Below the pieces are notes generated by a model. The model did not search any database and had not been told where the DNA came from. It saw only the letters and a list, made by a program, of their open reading frames with translations. Of a stretch of 64,000 nt of DNA, positions 51,258-60,028 are shown piece after piece; position 1 is the stretch's first letter; every line of letters starts with the position of its first letter. Origin of the DNA: Nocardioides daedukensis (GTDB lineage Bacteria > Actinomycetota > Actinomycetes > Propionibacteriales > Nocardioidaceae); assembly GCF_013408415.1 (NCBI RefSeq), contig NZ_JACCAA010000001.1:2170001-2234000 (forward strand). The letters are read 5' to 3'. The translations under genes were made by a program, and so were the position numbers.

Positions 51258-52714
51258 CAGCGTCCATAGAGCAGCTTGAGCACCTTGGCGAAACGCGCGT
51301 CCGCCGTGGCGTCGCGGCTGAACGAGGTCAGGTTCATCACCGGCTTCATCCGCTGCTTGGTCACCGACTTGGCATAGGTGAACTCCTTGAGCCCGTCCGC
51401 GCCGTGGATCCGGCCGAAGCCCGACTCGCCCACGCCGCCGAACGGCAGCGACGGCACCCCGGCAAAGGCGATCACGGCGTTGACCGCGGTCATCCCGGAC
51501 CGGATCCGCCAGGCGAGGTCCTCACCGTTCTTCTTCGAGAACACGGTGCTGCCGAGGGCATAACGGGTGTTGTTGGCCAGCTCGATCGCCTCGTCCATGT
51601 CCTTGACCTTGCGGACGGTCACCGTCGGGCCGAAGGTCTCCTCGGTGACGGCGATCGAGTCCTCGGGTACGTCGACCAACAGCGTCGGCTGCACGAACCG
51701 GTCGCCGACCGCGCCCGCTCCGCCGACGAGCGCGCGTCCGCCGCGGGCGAGGGCGTCGTCGATGTGCGAGCGCACGATGTCGAGCTGCTTGGGCATCGTC
51801 ATCGGACCGACCTGGGCGTCGGCGTTGGCGTGCACGGTCTTGGTGATCGCGGTCAGCTTGGTCACGAACTCGTCGTAGACCCGCTCGTGGACATAGACCC
51901 GCTCGACACCGGCACAGGTCTGGCCGGCGTTGGAGAAGGCACCCCAGGCGGCGGCGTCCGCGGCTGCGGCGATGTCAGCGTCCTCGTCGACGATCAGCGG
52001 GTCCTTGCCGCCGGCCTCGATCACGACCGGGATCAGCTTCTCCGCGCAGGTCGCCATCACCTTCTTCCCGGTCGGCCCGGAGCCGGTGAACGCCAGCTTG
52101 TTGATGTCCGCACGGCACAGGGCGGTGCCGGTCTCGCCGAAGCCGGTGACCACGGAGAGGATCGACTGGTCGCGGAGCACCTCGTTGAGGCTGTCGGCGA
52201 GCCACACCCCGACACCGGGGGTGAACTCGCTGGGCTTGAAGACCACCGGGTTGCCGGCGGCGAGCGCATAGGAGATGGAGCCCATCGGGGTGAACACCGG
52301 ATAGTTCCACGGCCCGATCACGCCAACGACCCCGAGCGGGCGATATTCCAGCTGCGAGGCCTGGTTGGCCATCAGCAGCCCGGAGCTCATCCGGCGGCGG
52401 CCGAGCACCTTCTTGGCGTTCGCGGCCGCCCACGCCAGGTGGTCGAGCGCCAGGCCGGCCTCGATCATCGCGTCGGGCCGGGGCTTGCCGGTCTCGAGGT
52501 GGACCACCTCCACCAGCTCGTCGAGCCGGTTGGTGATCACCTTGCGCCAGCGGTCCAGGACGTCCTTGCGCCCGTCGAAGCCGATCTCGCTCCACCACGG
52601 CGCCATCGCGCGGGCGCGTGCGACGACTGCGTCGACGCTCGCCGCATCGTCGATCGGGTGGACACCGACGACCTCGCCGGTGGTCGGGTTCAACGATTCG
52701 AACGTGCCGCTCAT
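51257..52714 (-). CDS. aldehyde dehydrogenase family protein (succinate-semialdehyde dehydrogenase-like)
   Basis: A 485-residue ALDH. The NAD site has GVIGPWNYPVFTPMGSI and FTGSGPTGKKV, the general base Glu is in VIEAGGKDP (near 233), and the nucleophile Cys is in NAGQTCAGVERVYVHE (near 265). I chose the ATG at 52714 because GAGGAG lies 6 bases ahead of it. The sequence resembles the GabD2/succinate-semialdehyde group of actinobacteria, but substrate is not proven. Confidence 0.9.
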   Translation of the reverse strand: MSGTFESLNPTTGEVVGVHPIDDAASVDAVVARARAMAPWWSEIGFDGRKDVLDRWRKVITNRLDELVEVVHLETGKPRPDAMIEAGLALDHLAWAAANAKKVLGRRRMSSGLLMANQASQLEYRPLGVVGVIGPWNYPVFTPMGSISYALAAGNPVVFKPSEFTPGVGVWLADSLNEVLRDQSILSVVTGFGETGTALCRADINKLAFTGSGPTGKKVMATCAEKLIPVVIEAGGKDPLIVDEDADIAAAADAAAWGAFSNAGQTCAGVERVYVHERVYDEFVTKLTAITKTVHANADAQVGPMTMPKQLDIVRSHIDDALARGGRALVGGAGAVGDRFVQPTLLVDVPEDSIAVTEETFGPTVTVRKVKDMDEAIELANNTRYALGSTVFSKKNGEDLAWRIRSGMTAVNAVIAFAGVPSLPFGGVGESGFGRIHGADGLKEFTYAKSVTKQRMKPVMNLTSFSRDATADARFAKVLKLLYGR

Positions 52715-52811
52715 GAACATCTCCTCGGTTGGGCTCGGTGCTGAGGTTATTGCGGTGATGGGCACTCCACAACGACGCGTCCACGGTCACGACCCGCGTA
52801 GCGTGGAGGAC

Positions 52812-53312
52812 ATGACTCCAGCAAAGCTCCTGACCGACTCGTTCGACCGGATCCTCGAGGGTGGACTGGCTGCCGTCGACGGACTGAGCGAGGACCAGCT
52901 GGCCCATCGGCTCTCACCCGAGGCGAACTCGATCGCCTGGCTGATCTGGCACCTGACCCGGGTGCAGGACGACCACATCGCCGACGCGGCCGGGCTGCAA
53001 CAGGTGTGGGCGGCCGATGGCTTCGAGGAGGACTTCGCCCTCGACCTGCCCGCCGATGACACCGGCTTCGGGCACAGCGCCGAACAGGTCGGCCTGGTCC
53101 GGGCCAGCAGTGAGCAGCTGGCTGCCTATCTCACCCGGACCCATCGGCAGAGTGTTGCCTGGGTCGGTGGCCTCGCTGAGGAGGACCTGGACCGGGTGGT
53201 GGACACCAACTGGGACCCGCCGGTGACCCTCGGCGTACGCCTGGTCAGCGTGATCAATGACGACACCCAGCACCTCGGGCAGGCCGCCTACCTGCGGGGA
53301 CTCCTCGGCTGA
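52812..53312 (+). CDS. DinB-like (DUF664) thiol-transferase family protein
   Basis: A 166-residue four-helix protein of the DinB/DUF664 group. Likely metal His residues lie in SIAWLIWHLTRVQDDHI (near 45-60) and in NDDTQHLGQAAYLRGLL at the C-terminus. Many actinobacterial members are bacillithiol/mycothiol S-transferases. A GGAGGA sequence immediately precedes the ATG. Its end overlaps the convergent methyltransferase gene by 25 bp. Confidence 0.85.
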   Translation: MTPAKLLTDSFDRILEGGLAAVDGLSEDQLAHRLSPEANSIAWLIWHLTRVQDDHIADAAGLQQVWAADGFEEDFALDLPADDTGFGHSAEQVGLVRASSEQLAAYLTRTHRQSVAWVGGLAEEDLDRVVDTNWDPPVTLGVRLVSVINDDTQHLGQAAYLRGLLG

Positions 53313-54061
53313 GTCGACCGGGTTGCGGTGACCACCGAGCCGTCGACCTCGGCGTGGAGACCGCACGCGACGGCGTGGTCCACAAGGGTCGGCGCCTGGT
53401 CGTCACTGGCCTCGATGTGCACCGCGCCCCCGGGTGCGAGCCAGTCGTTCGCCTCCGCCAGCACGCGCCGCGCCAGGTCCAGACCATCGGCGCCGCCGTC
53501 CAGCGCACTCGTCGGCTCGTGCAGCCGGGCCTCGGGCGGCAGCAGGCCGAGGGCAGAGGTGGGCACGTATGGCGTGTTGGCCAGGAGTACGTCGATCCGC
53601 CCGCGCAGGTGATCGGGCAGCGCTGCGTAGAGGTCACCGCGATGCACTTCCCCGCGGCCCTCGAGGTTGTCCCGTGCGCAGTCGACCGCCTCGGCGGTGA
53701 GGTCGGCGGCGTGCAGCTCGATCGACTTCTCCACGCCCACCAGGAAGGCCAGGCCGAGCGCGCCTGAGCCGCAGCAGAGATCGACGACGACCTCGGGTCG
53801 CGGATGGTGCGCGAGGGCGACCTCGACGAGGCGCTCGGTGCGCACCCGCGGCACGAAGACACCGGGGCGGACCTTCACCCGCAGGCCGGCGAACCGCGCC
53901 CAACCAACGACCTGCTCGAGTGGCTCGCCGGCGACCCGGCGGGCGAGGAGCCCCTCGAGGTCGTCACCGGTGGCCGACTCGAGCAGGATCTCGGCCTCCT
54001 CCTCGGCGAAGACGCAGCCCGCGGCGCGCAGACGGCGTACGAGCTCGGCCTGGTCGGTCAC
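53288..54061 (-). CDS. putative protein N5-glutamine methyltransferase (HemK/PrmC-like)
   Basis: A roughly 257-residue SAM methyltransferase. SAM-binding motif VVVDLCCGSGALGLAFL, GRIDVLLANTPYVPTSAL with NTPY replacing the usual NPPY, and FVPRVRTERLVEVAL before them are characteristic of PrmC relatives that methylate release-factor or ribosomal-protein glutamine. The Thr in NTPY departs from the canonical motif. The start is uncertain between GTG 54061 and TTG 54073, both close behind the PBP stop. Confidence 0.82.
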   Translation of the reverse strand: MTDQAELVRRLRAAGCVFAEEEAEILLESATGDDLEGLLARRVAGEPLEQVVGWARFAGLRVKVRPGVFVPRVRTERLVEVALAHHPRPEVVVDLCCGSGALGLAFLVGVEKSIELHAADLTAEAVDCARDNLEGRGEVHRGDLYAALPDHLRGRIDVLLANTPYVPTSALGLLPPEARLHEPTSALDGGADGLDLARRVLAEANDWLAPGGAVHIEASDDQAPTLVDHAVACGLHAEVDGSVVTATRSTQPRSPRR

Positions 54062-54080
54062 CGGGTCAGTCAACCAGCGC

Positions 54081-55940
54081 TCAACGCAGCATCTGCTCGA
54101 GCAGCGGTCCGGCCGTCTGCGAGCCGGACTCGCCGATCTCGACGAAGACCGCGACCGCGAACTTGTCAGTGGTGCCGAGCATCCAGGTGTGGGTGGGCAG
54201 CTTGCCGCCCTTGGCGGTGCCATATTCGGCGGTGCCGGTCTTGGCGCCGACCTCGCCGGGGATGTCGGCCAGGAAGCGGCCCGAACCCTCGGTGACCACG
54301 CTACGCATCAGCGCACGGAGCTGGGTGGCCTCGTCGTTCGTCAGCGGCTTCTTCGGCGCCTCCTGGCTGACCTTGTGCCCGGTGATCAGGCTCGGCAGCA
54401 CGGTGCGACCGGAGCGGACCGAGGCGGCGACGGCAGCCATCGCCAGCGGGGAGGCCAGGACCTTGCCCTGGCCGATCTGGTCCGCGGCCTTCTCGGTCTC
54501 GCCGCTCGCGGGCGGCACCTGACCGAAGTAGGCCGGGAACCCGAGGTCGTGGTCGACGCCCAGGCCCAGGGCGGCCGCCGCCTCGGTGAGGTCATCGGTG
54601 CCGAGCTTGTCGCGCTCGTCGATCAGGGCGGTGTTGCAGGACTGCGCGAACGCCTCACCGAGCGTCACCTTGCCGAGCGAGCTCGAGGGATAGTCGTCGT
54701 AGTTCTTGAACGTCTTGCCGTCCACCACCACGGTCGCCGAGCAGTCCACCATCGACTGCGGGGTCAGGCCGTTGCGCAGCAGCGCCAGTGCGGTGACGAC
54801 CTTGAACGTCGAGCCGGGCGCATAGCGGGCGGCAGTCGCGGTGTTCTGGCCATTGCCGCCGGGGCCACTGGCAGCGGCGAGGACCCTGCCGGTCTGCGGA
54901 TCGAGGACCACGATCGCGCTGGCCGGCTTGGTGTCTGCCAGGACCTGCTCGGCCTTGGTCTGCAGGTCGATGTCGAGGGTCAGCTCGAGCGGCTCGCCGT
55001 CCTCGGGGTCCTGGCTGAAGAGCTCACGCTCCTCACCGGTGGCATTGACGGCTTCGACCTGGATGCCGTGCTGCCCGGCCAGCTTCTCGTCATACCGTGC
55101 CTGGAGCCCCGAGAGCCCGGCCGTGTCGCCGGGTGCGAGTCGTCCCTTGGACTTCTTCACGATCTCGGCGGTCACCGGTCCCACGGTGCCGAGCAGTGGT
55201 GCGGCGAACGTCCGGGTCGGCGCGAGCGGCATCTGGGAGCCCAGGGAGACCGCGCCCGGGATCTCCTCGTAGGAGGCGTCGAGCTGGGTCCGGGCGTCCT
55301 CGGCCCGCATCACCAGTGCCTCCACGAACGCCTTGTCGCCTGCTGCCTCGGCCCTCTTCACATAGGCGGCCTGGTCGATGTCGAGGGCGTTGGCGATGGC
55401 CTTGGCGCTGCTGGCAACCTGGCTCTTCTTGATCTTGGTCTTGTCGAGGCCGAGCTTGAGCACGTCGCGGTCGGTGACGATCGGCTCCTTGTCACCGGCC
55501 AGGATCTCGCCGCGCTTGGCCTGGAGGGTGTCGAGTGAGAGCTCCTCGCCGTCCTTCAGGGAGGGCTCGACCAGGCTGGGTGCCCAGACCACCTTCCACT
55601 CGTCGTCGACACGGGTCAGGTGCGCGGTGGCGTCGTACTTCCACTGGGCCCCACCCAGGTCCCAGGTCCAGGTCAGGCTCGCGGTGGTGTTGTCGTCCTC
55701 GACGTCGCCGACGTCGGCGTCCACCTTCGCCCCTGAATCGCCGAGACCGTCGACGACGGCCGTGAACTCCTCGTCCGGACGAGCACCGGTGAACGGCACG
55801 TCCGCCAGATCCTTCGCCGAGAGAGCCGCGGCCAACATGTCGGCCGTCGCCTGTGGATCACCGTCGTCGCCGAGCAGGCTGCAGGAGGCGGTGGGCAGGG
55901 CCAGCAGGAGAGATGCTCCGAGAACCACTGGTGTGCGCAT
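54081..55940 (-). CDS. penicillin-binding lipoprotein, class B with MecA-type N-terminal domain
   Basis: A 619-residue protein with a lipobox start (MRTPVVLGASLLLALPTASC). A MecA-like NTF2 domain follows (DMLAAALSAKDLADVPFTG), then the PBP dimer region and the transpeptidase domain with SxxK in APGSTFKVVTA (near 375), SxN in QSCNTALID (near 433) and KTG in GAKTGTAEY (near 566). It crosslinks peptidoglycan outside the membrane. The layout resembles mycobacterial Rv2864c. A MecA-type N-terminal domain can lower beta-lactam affinity, but this is not shown here. Confidence 0.9.
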   Translation of the reverse strand: MRTPVVLGASLLLALPTASCSLLGDDGDPQATADMLAAALSAKDLADVPFTGARPDEEFTAVVDGLGDSGAKVDADVGDVEDDNTTASLTWTWDLGGAQWKYDATAHLTRVDDEWKVVWAPSLVEPSLKDGEELSLDTLQAKRGEILAGDKEPIVTDRDVLKLGLDKTKIKKSQVASSAKAIANALDIDQAAYVKRAEAAGDKAFVEALVMRAEDARTQLDASYEEIPGAVSLGSQMPLAPTRTFAAPLLGTVGPVTAEIVKKSKGRLAPGDTAGLSGLQARYDEKLAGQHGIQVEAVNATGEERELFSQDPEDGEPLELTLDIDLQTKAEQVLADTKPASAIVVLDPQTGRVLAAASGPGGNGQNTATAARYAPGSTFKVVTALALLRNGLTPQSMVDCSATVVVDGKTFKNYDDYPSSSLGKVTLGEAFAQSCNTALIDERDKLGTDDLTEAAAALGLGVDHDLGFPAYFGQVPPASGETEKAADQIGQGKVLASPLAMAAVAASVRSGRTVLPSLITGHKVSQEAPKKPLTNDEATQLRALMRSVVTEGSGRFLADIPGEVGAKTGTAEYGTAKGGKLPTHTWMLGTTDKFAVAVFVEIGESGSQTAGPLLEQMLR

Positions 55941-56035
55941 GGAAAAGATCATGACAGCCGCCACCCACAAGGAGCATGATCGCTCCGTCAGCACCCTCTC
56001 GGATCTCGACTGGGTGCGAACCCTCCTGGCGACTG

Positions 56036-56152
56036 ATGGAGCGCGTGGGGAAGCGCCGCGAGGCCCACAACGTGAAGGACTCGCTGCACCGCACCAAGGG
56101 CTGGCTCGACAACTTCACCTATGCGCTGCTCGCCGAGGAGTGGAGCGGTTAG
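56036..56152 (+). other. short open frame with protein-like composition, doubtful
   Basis: An ATG-to-TAG frame of 38 codons encoding MERVGKRREAHNVKDSLHRT, then [18 protein letters not shown]. The composition looks like a genuine helical protein end rather than noise, but no ribosome site is seen and the upstream frame is closed. It may be the remnant of a lost gene. It occupies the 208-bp gap between the PBP and YnfA genes and touches the ynfA stop. Confidence 0.25.
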
Positions 56153-56484
56153 TCCACCCGCGGCGCATACATGATCACCGCGACCCCGACGAGGCAGATC
56201 AACGCCCCGGCGACGTCATACCGATCTGGCTTGAAGCCGTCGACCACCATCCCCCAGGCGAGCGAACCGGCCACGAAGACACCGCCGTACGCCGCGAGGA
56301 TGCGCCCGAAGTTCGCGTCCGGCTGCAGAGTCGCGACGAATCCGTACGCACCGAGCGCCAGCACGCCGGCACCGATCCAGACCCAACCACGGTGCTCGCG
56401 CACCCCCTGCCAGATCAACCAGGCTCCGCCGATCTCGGCCACCGCCGCGAGCGCGAAGAGCAGCAGCGACCTCGTGATCGTCAC
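56149..56484 (-). CDS. YnfA family (UPF0060) small membrane protein
   Basis: A 111-residue four-helix membrane protein: [65 protein letters not shown] is the UPF0060 signature. The family belongs to the small multidrug-resistance fold, with an uncertain substrate. Its start overlaps the upstream synthetase stop by ATGA. Confidence 0.93.
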   Translation of the reverse strand: MTITRSLLLFALAAVAEIGGAWLIWQGVREHRGWVWIGAGVLALGAYGFVATLQPDANFGRILAAYGGVFVAGSLAWGMVVDGFKPDRYDVAGALICLVGVAVIMYAPRVD

Positions 56485-57137
56485 GCCTGGTCCTTGGCCG
56501 CGCCGTGCAGCCGCTCCATCTGTGCGTCCAGGCTGGCCGCGGTCTCGGCCGCGTCCTTGAGCTCGCGCAACAGCTCGGTGGGAACCGCGGTGCGATATTT
56601 GTAGTAGATCTTGTGCTCGAGGCTGGCCCAGAAGTCCATCGCGACCGTGCGGATCTGCAGCTCGACGGTCACCTGCACCACCCGGTCCGAGAGGTGCACC
56701 GGGATCTCGACCAGCGCATGCAGGCTGCGATAGCCGTTCGGCTTCGGGTCGACGATGTAGTCCTCGACCTGGACCACCTTCAGGTCGGGCTGCCCCGAGA
56801 GCAGGTCGAAGACCCGATAGACGTCCGAGGTGAAGCTGCAGGTGACCCGGACGCCGGCAATGTCGGTTATCTGCTCGCGGATGTCCTCAAGCGTGCTCGG
56901 CACGCCACGACGCTGCATCTTGTCGAAGATGCTCTCCGGCGACTTCACCCTCGAGAGCACGTGCTCGATCGGGTTGTAGTCGTGCAGGTGGGCGAACTCC
57001 TCCTGCAGGATCGAGATCTTGGTGGTGACCTCGTCGATGCCGAACTTGTACTCCATCAGGAATCGGGTCAGCTGTCCGCTGAGGGCGTGGAACTCCTCGA
57101 GACTGCTGATCTCGCCGAGCGGGCTGCTGATGGTCAC
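56481..57137 (-). CDS. GTP pyrophosphokinase family protein (small alarmone synthetase)
   Basis: A 218-residue single-domain RelA/SpoT synthetase: [12 protein letters not shown] for the nucleotide-binding loop, [24 protein letters not shown] with the catalytic Asp-x-x-Gly-x-Arg, [17 protein letters not shown] and [23 protein letters not shown] with the Glu. Length and motifs match RelQ/RelP-type (p)ppGpp synthetases without a hydrolase. It is coupled to ynfA. A second RelA/SpoT synthetase lies about 6 kb away. Confidence 0.9.
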   Translation of the reverse strand: MTISSPLGEISSLEEFHALSGQLTRFLMEYKFGIDEVTTKISILQEEFAHLHDYNPIEHVLSRVKSPESIFDKMQRRGVPSTLEDIREQITDIAGVRVTCSFTSDVYRVFDLLSGQPDLKVVQVEDYIVDPKPNGYRSLHALVEIPVHLSDRVVQVTVELQIRTVAMDFWASLEHKIYYKYRTAVPTELLRELKDAAETAASLDAQMERLHGAAKDQA

Positions 57138-57205
57138 CCCTCGATGATAGGGACTGGGGCAACGCCCCGCGTGCGGCAGACTGGTGGCATGCGAATGGGG
57201 CTGCG

Positions 57206-57772
57206 ATGACTCGCTCGATGAAGGACAAGATGCTCGCCGGTGAGCACTACCTCGCCGACGATCCCGAGCTGATCGAGATGCTCACGACCAGCCAGGGCCA
57301 CATGGACCGCTACAACGCGACGGCGTCCTCGGACCATGAGGGGCAGCGCGCGATCCTGGTCGAGTGGCTCGGGTCGGTGGGCGAGGGCGTCAGCATCCGG
57401 CCGCCGTTCCGGGTGGACTACGGCACCAACATCCACGTCGGCGACCGGGTCTTCGCCAACTATGGCCTGGTCGCGCTGGACTGCTGCGAGATCACCATCG
57501 GCGACGACTGCCAGTTCGGGCCCAACGTGCAGATCCTGACGCCGCTGCACCCGTTGGAGGCCGGGCCGCGGCGCGACAGGTGGGAGTACGCCGCCCCGAT
57601 CAGCATCGGCGCGAACGTCTGGGTCGGCGGTGGAGCGATGATCCTGCCTGGCGTCACCATCGGCGACAACGCCGTGATCGGGTCCGGGTCGGTGGTCACC
57701 CGAGACATCCCGGACAACGCCCTGGCGGTCGGAAACCCGGCCCGGGTGGTCAGGGATCTGGCCGAGTCCTGA
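57206..57772 (+). CDS. maltose/sugar O-acetyltransferase, hexapeptide-repeat family
   Basis: A 188-residue left-handed beta-helix acetyltransferase of the Maa/LacA/NodL group. It has an N-terminal helical MKDKMLAGEHYLADDPEL segment, then hexapeptide repeats with PFRVDYGTNIHVGDRVFANYGLVALDCCEITIGDDCQFGPNVQI, catalytic His in PLHPLEAGPRR, and GGGAMILPGVTIGDNAVIGSGSVVTRDIP. It acetylates sugar hydroxyls from acetyl-CoA. It is preceded by a short AT-poor gap and followed 25 bp later by a same-strand gene. Confidence 0.92.
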   Translation: MTRSMKDKMLAGEHYLADDPELIEMLTTSQGHMDRYNATASSDHEGQRAILVEWLGSVGEGVSIRPPFRVDYGTNIHVGDRVFANYGLVALDCCEITIGDDCQFGPNVQILTPLHPLEAGPRRDRWEYAAPISIGANVWVGGGAMILPGVTIGDNAVIGSGSVVTRDIPDNALAVGNPARVVRDLAES

Positions 57773-57797
57773 AGTCGCGCACGGCAGACTGGACCCC

Positions 57798-58220
57798 ATG
57801 AAGTTCACCGAACGAGAAATGACGGTGGCCGTCGACGTGGTCGGCAAGACGCTCCATGCCGCGAAGAGGCCGCCGTGGCGGCGGGGCGACGCCGACGCCG
57901 AGTGGGAGCAGTTGAAGCCGATCGAGAAGTATCACCACCGCGCGGCCGCCGGGGAGATGATCCTCGGTCCGCTGGTCGCCCTACCGGAACGACCGACGAT
58001 CGGAGCCCGGCCCGAGTTCACCGATCAGGAGCTGGCCTCCGCCGCCGAGGAGAGCACCCGCAACCTGATGGAGCACCGCAAGCCGGGCGCCTGGGAGCGG
58101 CTCTCGGCCAAGAAGCGCAAGGTGCTCGTCGACTCGACGGTTGCGTTCGTGCGGATCGGCATCAACGCGATGCCGATCCGCCAGGACCCGGACGCACTGA
58201 TCGTCCCGGACCACCTCTGA
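57798..58220 (+). CDS. conserved hypothetical protein
   Basis: A 140-residue soluble protein with mostly helical character: MKFTEREMTVAVDVVGKTLHAAKRP, a Trp/Arg-rich KRPPWRRGD stretch, EKYHHRAAAGEMILGPL and a basic WERLSAKKRKVLVDSTVAFVRIGI helix. I do not recognise the family. It follows the acetyltransferase by 25 bp and could share its transcript. It converges with the alcohol dehydrogenase gene. Confidence 0.7.
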   Translation: MKFTEREMTVAVDVVGKTLHAAKRPPWRRGDADAEWEQLKPIEKYHHRAAAGEMILGPLVALPERPTIGARPEFTDQELASAAEESTRNLMEHRKPGAWERLSAKKRKVLVDSTVAFVRIGINAMPIRQDPDALIVPDHL

Positions 58221-58227
58221 GCTCAGG

Positions 58228-59280
58228 TCAGATCGGCTTGCTGAGCGTCGCCGTGTCGATCACGAACCGATACCGGACGTCGCCGGCAACGACGCGCTCA
58301 TAGGCACCGTCCACCTCGGCAGCCGAGATCGTCTCGATGCTGGCACCGATCCCGTTCGCGGCACAGAACTCGAGCATCTCCTGGGTCTCGGGGATGCCAC
58401 CGATGTTCGATCCGGCCACCACCCGGGACCCGCCGACCACCGATGACGGCCGCAGGGCCCACGGCGAGGGCGGCATGCCCACGTTGACGAAGACACCGAG
58501 TGGCTTGAGTGCCGAGACGTAGCGGTTCACGTCGACATCAGCACTCACCGTGTTCAGGATGACGTCGAAGGTGCCGCGCAGTGACTTCAGCGCGGCCGGG
58601 TCGGCGGTGGCGACGTGTGCCTTGGCGCCAAGGGCCTTGGAGTCCCCGGCCTTGGCATCCGAGCGGGACAGGACCGTGACGTCGGCACCGAGGGCGACCG
58701 CGAACTTCACGCCCATGTGGCCGAGCCCGCCGAGGCCGACGACGGCGACCTTCGAGCCGGGCCCGACTCCCCAGCGCTTCAGCGGCGACCAGGTGGTGAT
58801 CCCGGCGCAGAGCAGGGGTGCTGCCTCGTCGAGGCCGACGCCCTCGGGGATGCTGCACACGAAGCGCTCCGAGACCGGCACCTGCTGGGCATAGCCGCCG
58901 CGGGTGGCCTCACCGTCATAGCCGCGACCGTTGTAGGTCATCACCGCGCCCTTGAGGCAGAACTGCTCCTGGCCGTCCTTGCAGAACTCGCACTCGCCGC
59001 AGGAGTCGACCATGCAGCCGACGCCGACCCGGTCGCCGACCTTGTGCTTGGTCACGCCCGCTCCGACGGCCGAGACCACGCCGGCGATCTCGTGGCCGGG
59101 GGTCATCGGGAAGATCGCCTTGCCCCACTCCTCGCGGACCTGGTGGATGTCGGAGTGGCAGATGCCGGCGAACTTGATGTCGATGAGCACATCGTCGTCG
59201 CGCAGCTCGCGCAGCGGGATCTCCGCCACTTCGAACGGGGCTCCGGCGGTGGTGGCCTGCAGGGCAGTTGTGGTCGTCAT
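58228..59280 (-). CDS. NAD(P)-dependent alcohol dehydrogenase (cinnamyl-alcohol dehydrogenase-like)
   Basis: A 350-residue zinc medium-chain dehydrogenase. Catalytic zinc ligands sit in GICHSDIHQ (Cys, His-Ser-Asp) and PGHEIAGVV. The structural zinc has four Cys in CGECEFCKDGQEQFC. The Rossmann motif is VVGLGGLGHMGVKFA and VLSRSDAK suggests NADP preference. It resembles the YahK/AdhC aldehyde reductase branch. I chose ATG 59280; upstream codons are not conserved. Confidence 0.92.
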   Translation of the reverse strand: MTTTTALQATTAGAPFEVAEIPLRELRDDDVLIDIKFAGICHSDIHQVREEWGKAIFPMTPGHEIAGVVSAVGAGVTKHKVGDRVGVGCMVDSCGECEFCKDGQEQFCLKGAVMTYNGRGYDGEATRGGYAQQVPVSERFVCSIPEGVGLDEAAPLLCAGITTWSPLKRWGVGPGSKVAVVGLGGLGHMGVKFAVALGADVTVLSRSDAKAGDSKALGAKAHVATADPAALKSLRGTFDVILNTVSADVDVNRYVSALKPLGVFVNVGMPPSPWALRPSSVVGGSRVVAGSNIGGIPETQEMLEFCAANGIGASIETISAAEVDGAYERVVAGDVRYRFVIDTATLSKPI

Positions 59281-59322
59281 GATTCCGACCATAGACCCGA
59301 AGGCCAATGGGCCTCGAACCGT

Positions 59323-59958
59323 TCAGCCGCGGACCAGCAACAGCACGCCGAGGGTCAGCATCACCAGGGCCACCAGCCCGTCGAGGATCCGCCACGACGA
59401 GGGGCGTGACATGAATCCGGCCAGCAGCCGCGCCCCGTAGCCCAGGATCGTGAACCAGAGCAGGCTGGCCAGGACTGCGCCGCCCGCGAACCACCATCGC
59501 CCGGACGGCCCCTCGCCGTTCCCGATCGATCCGAGCAGCACCACGGTGTCGAGATAGACGTGCGGGTTCAGCCAGGTCAGCGCCAGCGCGGTCGAGACCG
59601 CAGCGGCGACGCTCGTCGTCGTCGCTGCCCGTTCCGCCTCGAGCCCGGCACTCGGCCGCAGCGCACGGCGTACGGCCAGGAGCCCGTAGCCGATCAGGAA
59701 GGCCGCACCGAACCAGGTCAGCCAACGCAGTACGCCGTCCGCCTGCTCGACGACCGCGCCCAGCCCGGCGATGCCGGCGGTGATCAACACCGCGTCGGAG
59801 ACCGCACAGACCGCGACCACCGCACCGACGTGTTCCTGGCGGATGCCCTGGCGCAGCACGAAGGCGTTCTGGACGCCGATGGCGACGATCAGCGAGAGGC
59901 CGGCGGCGAGACCGAGGCCGCCGGAGCTGAGCATCTGGGAGCTGAACGAGGAGGGCAC
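59323..59958 (-). CDS. argO: LysE/ArgO family amino acid exporter
   Basis: A 211-residue protein with six membrane helices and the LysE signature GLSLIVAIGVQNAFVLRQGIRQEHV near the start, then TWLNPHVYLDTVVLLGSIGN. Family members export lysine and arginine. It is divergent from an ArgP/LysG-like regulator, the classic LysE-LysG or ArgO-ArgP pairing. It begins at GTG; an ATG 24 bases downstream is an alternative. Confidence 0.9.
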   Translation of the reverse strand: MPSSFSSQMLSSGGLGLAAGLSLIVAIGVQNAFVLRQGIRQEHVGAVVAVCAVSDAVLITAGIAGLGAVVEQADGVLRWLTWFGAAFLIGYGLLAVRRALRPSAGLEAERAATTTSVAAAVSTALALTWLNPHVYLDTVVLLGSIGNGEGPSGRWWFAGGAVLASLLWFTILGYGARLLAGFMSRPSSWRILDGLVALVMLTLGVLLLVRG

Positions 59959-59981
59959 GAGAAGAAGGTAGGCGCACCCAC

Positions 59982-60019
59982 ATCATTAGTGCCAGCGACT
60001 AAAACTGAAGGATCATTAG
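59982..60019. promoter_or_regulatory. putative ArgP/LysG binding region between argO and argP
   Basis: TTAGT and ACTAA form a T-N11-A type interrupted palindrome at 59986-60002, the usual shape of a LysR-family site. The octamer ATCATTAG occurs twice, at 59982 and 60012, 30 bp apart. This AT-rich tract lies between the two divergent start codons. Confidence 0.5.
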
Positions 60020-60028
60020 CATTGCTTC

